Assembly (NCBI RefSeq): GCF_030463565.1 | Contig: NC_134660.1 | Coordinates: 3,919,501 to 3,983,500, forward strand | DNA: 64,000 nucleotides | Direction of reading: 5' to 3' | DNA from: Pelecanus crispus | Lineage: Eukaryota; Chordata; Aves; Pelecaniformes; Pelecanidae | Shown: piece by piece, positions 30,326 to 43,000 of the stretch | Position numbering within the stretch: position 1 is the stretch's first letter | Layout of the letters: each line of letters opens with the position of its first letter | Made by a program: the position numbers and the translations under genes | Notes under the pieces: generated by a model | Seen by the model: only the letters and a program-made list of their open reading frames with translations | What the model was told of the DNA's origin: nothing | Database searches by the model: none

Positions 30326-33300
30326 GTAGCTGGTTCCATTTGGTCCAGGGGGGCAGGGGTGTGCATGTACATAGAAAGGAAGGGGGTTGCATAATATTAG
30401 GGGATGGACTGACAGTTTACAAAAGCGGAACTACAGCTGTCAGCCTTTCATTTCCACTGATAATGTTTCTGAAAAGCTGCACTGCCCCCCACGCAATTAT
30501 ATCCACAGAAGGGCTCCTGGAGAAAGAGTGCTTATTATTAACAGCTAGTGTTATGTATTCTCCTACAGAAGACTTGACTGAGAATGCTAATAAGTTGGTC
30601 ATTGGTGTACAAAGGGAATACGATGTGTAAGAGTAGGGAAAAAAAAGGATGAAGTATACTTCCATTAATTACAGTTTTCTTACAGTGCCTGACAAAACCC
30701 ACAGCAATTTTTTTTCACAGCAGAACACCAGACCCTTTAAGCAAGACTGCTACACAATCCTGGATCTCCTCACAGAGCATTAGGTATGCTGCTTGCACAC
30801 AGGTTTCACTTTATAAAAATGTACATATCACAAAAAGCTGGGTTAGAGGTGTCAGGGTTCTAATCTGTGCACATCTCAGTCATGTTGAAGGTACGTATTT
30901 TTTATAGTAAATTGTCATCTTAATCCTATTGCAAATCTGGTTGGAGAAACAGATTCTTCAAAACCATCTAAATGCATGTTTGAGCTCACTGACTGAAGCA
31001 CGCCCTGGATGTATTGTACACAACTGATTTTTAGAAAGGGAAGCCGTTTCAAATACGGCTGGTGTATGGAAGACCACCTGAAAACTGCAGATATTAACCA
31101 AGGCTTATCCTTCAGTACTACAAACCATAAGAAATATGAAAGACTACATGAATTTTTAGGTGTGAGCAAGGTGGGGAGAGGGATAAGGGGGAGGAGTTTC
31201 AGTTTGCTGAAGTATTTTGACTTAGAGCTTTTGGCACTATTTACAAAGCAGGACTTTGAATTCAAGTAAATTTGCATTCTGATTTTTCTTTAGAATCTCT
31301 TCTCACCTTTTTTCCTTACTAAAGGCAGAAGCATATACCAGGCATAGCTAATGCAGCAGGGACTCAGTATCTTGTCAGAATTGAGTCTTGTCCTGGTAAC
31401 AGCCATGTTCTGCATGTACCCTCTTCCTAGGATTTTAGAATAAATAGGAGCGTTGAATATATTCTTTTTTTCTCTACAACTGAAGCTCATCTTAGCTACC
31501 TGCAAACTTTAGCATATAATACATAGCCTCTCACCTTTACTTTGAACCTAAAAAGATGAAACAAATGTTTGACAGTATCCCGAGTTAGTATCTGTGACTG
31601 TACATCAATACAGAGTATCTGCATACACTTAAAAAAAGATTATTTAACTCATACTGAATATTTCAGCTCACTTTTAATAGCAATATTATATTTTAACATC
31701 TTAAGTTTTCAGTTACTGTAAACTTCAGGTGTACCTCTAGATGTCATTTGCCTTGCTTCTCTTAATGCGTATTTCTACTATTAGACTGTTAGATCGTAAA
31801 GCATACAAATTAATTTATTTACTGCTAGTCATTTGGAATATTCTAAGATGTTAGACAGCAACCTTGCTTTAAGTGAATTCTGACCCTTAAATAGTATCTT
31901 ACCTCATTTTCTTTAAATGAAGTCTGCATCCTCTAAACATGTTTATGTCTTGCAGACTATAAAGACTTGCTTGTAATCTGTAATATAGATCTATGGTGAG
32001 ATCAATCTGCCCGTTTTATATTTTCATAATACAACTTAGTTTGAAATGCTGTTACTTAGTTTTTAAAATATTACACTCAGTTCTTCCATAGGATGAAGGA
32101 TGATCTGTCACAAAATTCACTTGGCAATGTGTCTCTCTAGTAAGCCACGCTACTTTTGGTGGCTGTGCTGGGTCAAGATTGCAGAGTTAATGGCAGAGCT
32201 GATGGGCCGCGTGCGTGCGTAGGTGTCCTTGTACATTCGCTAAGGCCACCAGTCTGGCAGCACATCTGCTCTGACAAGCCAGAGCAGATACCTGATGGTG
32301 AAAAGTGCTTATTCTTGTAGGAACGGGAACCTCACTGCCTATAGGCAGGATGACACATGAAAGTTGCCAGGGTACACACGTCTGGAGAAGATGGATACGA
32401 GTGACCGTCCTACACAACTTTTTGGGCTAGAGTTAATGTCGATTCAGTGACACTGGTATATAAGAAATGTGCTTTAATATGCAATGTTGTCAGTTTTGCT
32501 AAATGCAGTGGAACAAGAATAACATTATACTGTTAAGATGCAAGGAATGAGACCGGTCTTGTTAAAGGGAATAGTACACAGGGAAGATCAGACCTCAGCA
32601 GGCAATGGAAAACAGGAACTAGTTTCAGCTAACATGCACCTGTACAATACTCATAAATTTTTTCAAATAATTATAAAGCATAGGCGCTTCCAGAATTGTG
32701 TCTCTGCATTTTCTTATTAACATCCATCTAAAAACCCTCTATATTCAAGTCTCCTGAAATACATACAAAATCCTCTAACAGTTAAGATTTCTTCTTCAGG
32801 ACTTGATGTAGCCAATTAGATACTCTGGAAGCCTTTACCTGATTTGGAACAAAGGTAGTCATAAATGCTGGAAGGATGATGATTTGGACCTGTAGCTCAG
32901 CTACTTCAGCCTCCTTCTTTTCAGATCTGCTATGTTGGCATCAAGGTGGTATCCCATCAGATGGCATTTGCAAAGCTATCTTGTAGAAAATAAGCTTCTT
33001 AAAAGTCCTATTTTAAATCACATGCGGTTATTTTCATGTAGACTGAAAAATGTGTCTGGTTTATAAGCTGGTTAGTCATACAGGTGTGTTCACAGATTGT
33101 TTACCATTTGTCCTGTGTCAATAGGAAGAGACTGGGAAAATGGGCATAAGCTATGGCTGAGCAGACTCATACCTGTGCAAGACAACTTGGAAGCATTGGG
33201 AAACGTGGGATGGACATAAAACAACACCCATCTCTCAGCCACTAAAATATATACGACTTATATAACTGGCCTAGTTTTAGTGCCTAATTGGAAAGGATTT

Positions 33301-33860
33301 GCAACTCATGATCCTGAGTGAAGGGAACCATGTTTTGCTGGCCTGTCAGCCAGCTGAACTTTTGCGTAACTGACAGGGAATAAGCACTCTCCGAAGGACA
33401 TCCCTCCCACCTAGCTGAAGCAGCCTGTGCTGTAGGCAGACTGGTTCCTGAAACTTACCTCGTTCAGATGCCTTAACTCTAGTCACAAAATTTGTGGCCA
33501 AAGGATGGCAACTCTAGCTGGTTAGTGTCCTAGCACTACTTAAATGCTTTGGAAGTGTGGGACCCTCTGTGAAACTGTACTGTACAAAATGCACTATTTA
33601 CAGTCTAAAAGTCACTCCAATCTTTCACTGATCTGTTTAGGCTGAGGATTCACTTTTAAGTGACAGCTGCTATTCAAGATTTTGATTCAGGAAGGCAGTG
33701 TCAGCTTCTGACTTTGTTTAGTTTTTCTCATACAGTCTTTATGTATTACCTTCTAGATAGACCAGCAGTTTTGAAGTGAATTTGACATATTTCCCTTTTC
33801 TAATCCATGTATTTACAAGACATTTTTATACAATCTTTCCCTTAAACAGCTGTTAACAAG
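30326..33860. other. Region between CFAP97D1 remnant and MPP3 stop; includes MPP3 3' UTR
   Basis: The right part must hold the MPP3 3' UTR (minus strand), but no single poly(A) signal stands out; minus-strand AATAAA and ATTAAA-like hexamers occur near 31815 and 32472. No coding exon is recognisable. A TA dinucleotide run lies just left of the region, near 30104-30116. Confidence 0.5.
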
Positions 33861-34040
33861 CTATGACCTAACCCAGCTGACTGGCACCCAAAACGAATCC
33901 TTGTTTAGTTTCTCTAACACAGTTTTCAGCTGATTACACGCACTCTGGAGATCTTCTTTCACCAGTACAGTGTCAATTAAATGGCCATACTGATCTTCAA
34001 TGTACGCTGCTGAATTAATAATTTCCTGCTGTTCTTCATC
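33861..34040 (-). CDS. MPP3: MPP3 last coding exon (GUK C-terminus)
   Basis: The exon encodes [20 protein letters not shown] through VPVSWVRS, with a TAG stop at 33863-33861. The acceptor is a tandem CAGCAG (34046-34041); using the upstream AG would add one Gln and start the exon at 34043. Confidence 0.94.
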   Translation of the reverse strand, partial: DEEQQEIINSAAYIEDQYGHLIDTVLVKEDLQSACNQLKTVLEKLNKDSFWVPVSWVRS

Positions 34041-37000
34041 CTGCTGATCAACATGAGAAGATGGTATGAGGTTTACAGCATGTCTTTTTAATTACTAGCA
34101 TTTTAAAGTATATTAGCACAGTAACTCATTACTTTGAAAGGAAATGAAACGAGCTGCTACCATTAGGAAAGGGTATGTGAGATATTACAACTGAGATCAA
34201 GGAGCGGTATGCTACTGCTGGAATTTGGTAGGCTGTTTCAAAAATGCAAGAGATGATAGGGAGGGGGAAAAAACATGTTACAGGAGGGACGTAAGATGGT
34301 GACACTGCAGTTTATGACCTTAGAGTTGCTGCCTAACCTAACACCTGGAGATCATACTACTCAACAGTTGAAAAGGAATGCTGGACCCACTGTCCCCAAG
34401 TTCAATAATTTTAGGGGCTTACATGAAAACTTACCAAGTGAACCATGTTCTGCTATGTATAAACTCAAGCAGGTTACCCAAAGTAATGACATTATGCACT
34501 CTCAGTATTTCTGCTCGCATTTACATATCACTAATTTGCAGCTGGTCTAGGTTTGGTCCTTGTAAGACATCCACATGCTGCATTTTGTGTGATTAACAGC
34601 TTGGGTGGGTGTCACTCGGGAGGTTATCATTTGATGGGGCTGCTCATCAGAAATGTAAAATGATTATTAGTTTATCCGAGTTCAGTAGCAGCTTCCCCTG
34701 CTGCAGCCTTCAGTGATGTGCACAGAGCCACATGGAAGACGTGCACTTTGCTTCATGCTACTTATATAGTCAAATTTTAAGGGAGTCATTCATCTCATTC
34801 TGAAGTTCCAGCTGAAAGGCTACATGTGCACAGGACCCACTCTGACTCTTGTCATGGAAGAGGAGCTCTTCCATATCATAGAAATGCTAGCCCAAATACT
34901 TCTTTCATGTCTAAAAAGAAGAGATTAAGGTTACAATACTTACAAGGGGGGCTGAGATTTCTTCTGACATGGGAGATTTTAGGACATGTTTTTTCTTTTC
35001 TGGAATGAGAGGCTTCACAAAGATAACATAAGGCTTAAACTCAGGAGTCCTCAAGTGCTTTACTGCCTGTGAACAGATGTTTTTTGTTACACCATTTTTA
35101 CATTTTGTTTGTTTGTTTGTTTTATGTCAATGACCTACTCAACAGTTCAACAGTTTCACTAGTACACACTGGTGTGAAGACCTGTGTACTACACATCTGA
35201 CCACAGTAACTTTTTGCTCTTAAGATTAATGTCAGTGTCCTGGCTAGCTTACAAGAGTACATGAGCTTCCTAGAGCATGGTCTAACTACATACTTGCCTT
35301 GCTATGCACTGCGATACCAGGAACAAGTACATGGCAAGAGATACTGACAAAAAGTATTAAAAAAAAAAAATTGACTTGACAGGCAAGTTATGGTTTGCTT
35401 CGCTTAAGAGACCAAACACTGGAAACTTTAAACCTGGAATTGAGTGGTATTACAAGTCTTTTCCTAGCCCAGTTACAAAATCGGAATAAAAATTTTAAAG
35501 ATTAACACCTGGTATGGAGGGATTAAGAGCAGGTATACTGGCACTGGTTACACTAGTAATGTTTCAGAGGCAATAGGAAGGAGCAAGAATGAAAAACCCA
35601 TCCATGCTCTAAGTATTCTCTCTAGGACTTGAGCAGGCTAGGACAGTGATGCACATTTCTCCTGTGCATCAGCAAGGGAAAAATCCCACAGTGTGAACTG
35701 ATAAAGTGTCATCTAGGCTGTATCAACAAGACATCTAGGAACTGTAAACACTGCACTACTTTCCAAAGAGCCCTACTCCGCTTAGCTAGCAGTCAGGCCA
35801 CCTGCTACAAACACAAGTTCTGAGAGCATCACTGTTCTTTGCAGAGCAAGTAGCCACAAATGGTGAATAATACTCAGGCTGGCAGCCTAGTAAGAAATAC
35901 TTGCTTTCTTTAAAATAAGCTGCAGAACTTACTTCAGGTACCACATCCACCAAACAAACCTTCTTTTTGGCCATCACGGACCGGATTGCCTCAAGACTTG
36001 TACCATACAAATTTTCTTTGTATTCTCCATGTTCCACAAATCTAAAAAGTCAATACATTTTTAAATACCATCCATAAATAATATTTAACTTACAACATTT
36101 GATAGCTGTTTCCTTAAGTCACAGTAGTCAAATGGGGCGGGGAGGGGGGAAAGGGGGTTTCTTTTTTCAGATTATTTTTTTCCTTCTGGTTTCTTAGTAG
36201 CAATAGTCTTCTTCACATGTCACTAATAGCTAGTCAGCACTACTGACAAATAGGGGAAGAAGCTGCATTAATTCACCTGACTGATGTTCAGGCCTATTAG
36301 GAGAAAGAGGATATTTTTCACAGAAAATAGAACAAAGCTGGCAAGGAAATGGACTCCAACTCTTCCATCTTCTGGGAGACTAGCCAAAAATCTGTACTTT
36401 CAGGAAATGCACTCAATCTTATAGAAAGTCCTTTATATCCACGGATTCAGTCTACAACACACTTTAAAGTTGCCTTATGGATAAAACTTGTTACCCATCA
36501 TATTAAACAGGGAATCAGTAGGCCCAACTAAATACTTGGTTACTTGGAAACTTGGAACACTTGGAAAGTGTTACTTTCACTAGATTTGATTCTGATCAAT
36601 CATACGACTTAAGATATGCAGGCTTAAATTCTAACTTATGATCCTCCTACTAGTCCTGTGTTGTTTCTAAATGGCTTCTTACTAAATTTCCGAGTTCACA
36701 CTAACAGTCCAGACTGAATAAAGAGCTTTTTACTTGGAAAGCTGAACCCTTCAAATACAGCTAGTCCAACTTTACACCTGATTTTGGTATTCATATGATG
36801 TAAGATTTAACTAGCAATATTTTTGAAATACAGTCAATTATGCCAGTATTTTAAGATTAACTCACTTGTTTTGCTGCACATCTGTCTCAAATGATTGCTT
36901 AGAGACAAAATTGTATTCTACTCCCTCTTTCTCATGACTTTTCTTTGACCTGGTTGTATCTAGAAGAGAATGGAAGCAAGACACGGGAGACAGATCAGCC

Positions 37001-40000
37001 TTTGCAAACAACTATATTTTCTCTGTTTAGTTCCAGTCATAATTGATGTCATAATTTCTTTTAATAATTGTTATTACTGTAGGAGAAGCTTTGGTGATCA
37101 CTTTACAAATCTATGCCTGGCCATAAAAGTGATGTCTGCCATTTTTTTTGTGTACGTGTTTAAATTCAAATAAAAATTACCCATGAGTTCTAGTGCTAAC
37201 TAATTGAATGTCTGTCTGACAGATGTTTATTGAAAGTCTTAAATAACATATAAAGTGTGCTCTCAATGTTATTTTTTTGGTTTGCAAAAGTAGCTTGACG
37301 GGGAATACAAATATTGATGGATTTTTTTTTTGTGTCCAATATTTTTTTTTTTAGAAAATAATCCAGCAAAAAAGTTTCAGTGAAACTCTAGCCACAAACC
37401 CATGCAGCAGAATCATTCATTTCTCTATCACTGTGACTGGCTTGTTTGAACAGCCTAGATATACTAATCAACAATGTAAAATCTTGTAAAAATTTTGACT
37501 TGGTTTATTGCTGTCTACTTTTTTTTTTTTTTTTTTAAAAAGCTTTAGCTGGTATGATATTCTGAAGAAAAAATCATCCTCTTTTAAACACACATAATGT
37601 TTTGGCTGAATCTTAAGATACTAGTTTTTCACACTAGTTCTTCTTGCAATTTACAACCTTATTTTTTTCTTCCTGTATTCAGTTTCTCATTTTTTAATGG
37701 ACACTGAGAAAATGCAATCTGTTCACTTGGGAAAACACAATTAAAAAACAAATCAACTGAGTTGACAGAATTCTGAAATGCATATGTGCCAAGTCATGTA
37801 GTGATCTATTCGGCCAACAAAGTATATTACAACGAGAAAAACAATTTCAAGTACTTCTAAAATATGCATATAATCAATAGTCAAAACACAAATTACCATT
37901 CACCAATGCAGCTAGCACTACACTATTAGACAGCATTTATGAAATAAAGTGGCAACACAGAAGTCAGTAAATTTTACTCACGTGGAACTGCAACACCATA
38001 CTCCTGTGGGTTCTCTGACACAACCTTCTGCTTGAGCTCACTTAATTTGGCTCCCAAACAACCTAATAAAATAGAACTGACTGACAGATTTCTGTGTGGA
38101 TTGAAATACGGGAAAGAGAATAAATAATACAAGTTCACCCTAACAATATGATACAGGAATGTGCTTGAAGAAACCTGTACATGAGAGACCTCATGACCTG
38201 CCACATTCTGCTTTGAAGAACGTCATCAGGAACAAACTGAATCCTTGAACAGCTGTTGGACAAGCATTTGTCCCGCACTAAGTCAGAAAAATCTGTAATC
38301 TTAGCAGTCAGCTTTATGAGATACCCTTGATTTCTATGACATCCTGGGAAACTGGCTTAACACAAAGCTGTTAAGCACACTGAATTAAAATTGCCTGCAA
38401 AGTTTTGTTAGATAATTCTAACATCTACTTTTTCATCAAGTGTTCTGACAGCCTAAGTATGCACATGTTTGAGTGAGAACCAATGGAAAGCAAATCAGAA
38501 AAATGAGAAGTGGGCCTGCATCATTATTTTTAGGAGGATTTGGTGAGTTTTCCTTGTTTTTCGGGGAGGGTGGGGGGGTGGTTTGTTTTTTTTTTTTTTT
38601 TAAATGTCATTTAAAATAAGAGAACAACTTCTGACCCAAACCAGAAAAACCTTAAAAAAAAAAAAAAAAAAGTAAAAATCCAAAACCACAAAAACCAAAC
38701 CCAAACACCTAAAGAAAACCTCTTGGAGTGCAGGTGATAAGGGAAGAGGGAGATATGCGAAAGATTTTGAACCAGTTGTGTACCTTACCAATCAAAACCA
38801 CCAGCCTCTGCTGTTCACCAGGCTGCTGCTGGTATTTCGTGACTTCTTCGTATGTTAGGAACTCTGCTGTGTCTGCCTGCTCTGCTTGCTTTCCTTCATT
38901 CAGACTGTTCTCTTTCTCTTTACGACTTAATCTAAAGCTCCTGCGTAAGCCAGCTGTAGAGGAAAACAAAAGGTCTATTAAATCATGTCTCCACTTACCT
39001 AAATTTTCAAGCTTGTTCAGCTAGAAGTTACTCTGTCTTTGAATAGGAGTTACTCTCACAATTTTTTTTTATAATCAAATCAGTGCACATATCTTACAGA
39101 TGGAAAATTTGCATGCCGGTAGAAAACCAAGCACCCAATCTATAATAAAACGCCCCTCATATCACCTTGAGCTGCCAAGTGTTGGCTATGCCTAAGTTCA
39201 ATTATGCCTCTGCACAAAGATAATCTAGTTTATGAATGTATGGGAAATTAACTCTAAAGTATATAAGCTAGTTTTTCTTTTTTAATGTGGGGGTGGTGGG
39301 GGTTTTTTGGGTTTGTTTTTTTTTTTAAGGGGTGTGTTAGGAAAGAGGAAAGGGAATTTGGTTTCTTACCTATGTACTGTCCATTGAAATATCCTTCACA
39401 GTCACAGTCTTCTGTAAATTAAAAAGCAGGGGGGATGAGGGTAAGGGCACAGGGGAGAGGAGAGTGAGAGGGGAGGAGGGAGATATCTTAAACAGTGCTT
39501 GCAATACAAGTCTGGCTCACTGGTGAGGGAAGAAGAAATTTTATATCCTGCATTATATGCACATGCTTTTCTAACACAAATATTAATGACACAAAAAATT
39601 ATTTGCCTTGGCTAGTGGTTTATATTTTAAAAAATCCTTGATATCGATATTGCACAAGAGAATTTTACATCTTGGTATTTATGGTTCCCAGAATTTATGC
39701 TCTTCGGCATTCATTACATTTGATCAGTGCCGCTGCTAAAAGTATAATATTCAGACCTAAGTAAAAAAGAAGACTCTGCAAACACAGAGCTCTTTTTTTA
39801 ATGTATGACTTTATAAATGGGTAGGATTGTGTAAGAATATTGCCTCTTCTAACATTTCAGTATCATTTGGGCTTGGAAAAGGAAATTGGAGATGACTGAA
39901 ATATGAGCTCTAAAGACCTTCATTTTGACTAAGTTAAATTATCATTGCTTATTAATTCTTTATTAAAAAGGTAAAGATTTGATGCTTTTGTCAATGCATG

Positions 40001-43000
40001 TATATAAAATAATATGCAAATCTATATTAAAAAAAGCCAACCTACCCCTCCTCAAACTATGACCACTGCCAAGGCCCCTAGAAGTATGCAAAATAAACCC
40101 ACAATACTTAGCTGCAAAACACTGTACTGCAGTCCTAAGATAAATACTGAGTTCTCATTCTTCCTGAAAGAGGGCTACCTGGCTTGTTAAAATTTAGGCA
40201 CCTGTGCCCTGCAATATCCACAGAACTCTACTCATTTTAAGAGGGAGGCGTGTGGTTCTGGGACAAGCCCAACCATAGGCAAAAACATATGCAGCTTAAA
40301 CCTTTAACAAAACGTGCCAATCCAGAGGAAGAGCTTTGTTTTTTAATGAATAGTTGCATGCAGGTATGTAATCAAGCAATGCCAATGTATACTCATAAAA
40401 CATTATGCCCACATTAAAAGAAGATACCAGTAGCAATATATGCCTATCCATAGCTGAGACCAGAGCTATTTTTTGTTGTTGAAGGTAGGCTCTAGTTTCA
40501 CACTTGCGCTTTGATAGGGTATGCCAGTCACGGCTAGCTAATTATAGAATATGATTAGTACTTTCACCGAAGTTGATGGAGTACCGATACTTGGAATATC
40601 GTTCTCAAGAAGCACGTGTAACGCGAAAAAAATCACAGCATGCAGAATTCAGCAGAGAATACCTGATATTTGGAAAAGCACGTGGTACAGTGACATATAA
40701 ACTGCATGAGCCCCACACAGTTTCTCATAATGAAAATAACACAGAAAACAGTCCAAATGAATGTGAAGAAAAGTCAGTTTGGATTGATACAGGTGCTCTA
40801 AAATGTTAAACCCCAGTATTTATTTACTTTTTAAAAAATACCAGATACAAAGACTGCATTTAACTTGTAACTCTATCAACCTCACTAAGAAACCCACAGA
40901 ACATGTAAATGCATTATCAGAAGACACAAATCTTTTCTCTGGAGTCGGGATTAAATTTGGAAGTTATCATTACCTAAGTCATCAATCCAAATTAAATTAG
41001 CTTAAATAATAACTCAGGAAGAAACAGCGGTAGGAACAAGATATATCTACCATCCCCTTTGCTCGGGGGCTTAGCAAGTGTTTTAGAAAATGCATTGGTT
41101 GTTTATATTCAGACAGAAAATGAGTTAGGAGGACAGTACCTACCTTTATCAGAAGACTGATCATCTGTAGTTAGCATGAAAGGCAGAGTTGGTATGATAT
41201 TAAAAGACTGGCAAATGATTGAGTAAAATTAGAGGGAATGGAAAGGAAGGTTCTTCTGGTCTGATTTGCTTAACAGGCTTTTCTATCTTAACAAAAAAAT
41301 AATGCAGTAATGTACCCCTATCAACTGATTAAAGACTTTTTTGCTAAAATTTAGTATTATAACCAGTTATCAGCTTAATTGTGTCGAGAACGCCTGACAA
41401 AAAGCCTAAGTAGCAATCCTCATTACATGCCTCCTAACATTGAATGTAATGGAAACTAATTTGGAAAAGCTTCATTTAAATGAGTAATGCTATTTTATAA
41501 TTTGGTTGAGCACCTTCCCTCCTCTTCGTAGCATAAGAATACCTGTATCTCTTCATGAGATGTGCCATGCACCATGGGTCAGAAGTTCACTTGTATCACT
41601 GAAGAGGGACAATTTCCAGCTTCCTAGTCTACATGAGGGTGGCACTCCTAGCACAATGTCTGGCTTCACACAGTCACAGGGCTGCCTCACACATCAATAA
41701 TAGCTGTGCTGAAGTACCCAAGAGCAACAGGAACATTATTTTCTGGGATAATACAGAACGTCTTCTGCCTTTCATCACTGACTAGCAATTTCATCACAAG
41801 TAGCAGTTTTTGTGAGAATAATTCACTGACAGAGGCTTCAGAGCTGTAAACATGAATCACTTTAAAGTCTACTTAAGACCAGCTCTGCAACGCTAAGCCT
41901 GAAGTGCAGATGGTATTGTCAGCTCCAGTGATTTTTATCCTCCTTAAAGCTACAGTTTATTTTCATACCAGCTTAGAGTCATTTTATGCACTTATGTAAG
42001 AATTTCAAGTAGTGTGCATCGAGTTACTTTTGCAGCTTTCAAGTTTCACACCGCAGTAAAAATGTGAACACTAGCAAGTTTTAAAGCATCTAAACAATGT
42101 GTAAGGCCTCATGTTCCTGAAAGTAGGAAGAGAGGGGTGGCCATGTTTTTTTCAAAACAATAGGCACTAGCAACACTGGATAAAGCTCAAACCCAAATCC
42201 TCTCATGTGGCCGCTTGCATCCATGCAAATCAATCAATGACAGATTACACAAAACATATTCAAACACATCATTATTGAAATAACGGAAAAATATTCGGAA
42301 GTTGGTATCGACTAAAACATCACTGAAAGAACAGAACAGACTTACATAATGGTTTCTTCACAGTTCTGGGATTCTGCAGAGTGCCTATTGTTCTTCTGTA
42401 AGTCAACCGTCTAAATAGAAAATAATTATATTTTAGCCATGTAAGCTCAGAATTATAAAGAATTTATAGCATGTTATACATATAGCATTGAAAATAAAGA
42501 ATGAAATAGTGCTTTTCCTTGAAAAAATGCAAAATGTCTCCAATTCAACATTTTAAGACTTTTTCTTTAAAACTATGACAGTCCCAGATTGCTACTGGTA
42601 AGTGACTGAGAGAGAAGATTCTAAAACATTTTAGGTTTTCGTACATCAGAGCACAGAAATCAACAGCATGTTACTTTTATCAGTGTAATTTTTTTTCTAT
42701 TTCCTTTCCTCTACCCAATCTTTTTTGAAAGACTGAGAAAACAACAACTATTCTATTCTATTATTCTAATTCTGCTGAGAATCCAACTTCTATTTGCCAT
42801 TTTTACAAAGGATGGGCAAAATTCCTGCCTGCCACAATCCTAAAATTACTAACCTCAAAGAGAACTCAAAAGTAGATAACCCTTGTCCAAAATGATCACT
42901 GCAGCTATGCATACTCAGAAATTACCCACTGCCTTCCAGATCAGTTTGGAGTTTTCTGGGTTTTTTTCTAGTAAACAAACCAAGTTACCCAGCTTGTGTG

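Noticed and set aside
30144-30329. A 61-codon open frame read as a stand-alone small gene
   Set aside because: Only its last part resembles CFAP97D1; the upstream part is intron read in frame, and the better match starts at the acceptor at 30209 in another frame.
32538-32720. Possible last exon of CFAP97D1
   Set aside because: Only a few residues (LLKGIVHR) loosely resemble the expected ILKRLVDR, without convincing splice sites or flanking matches.
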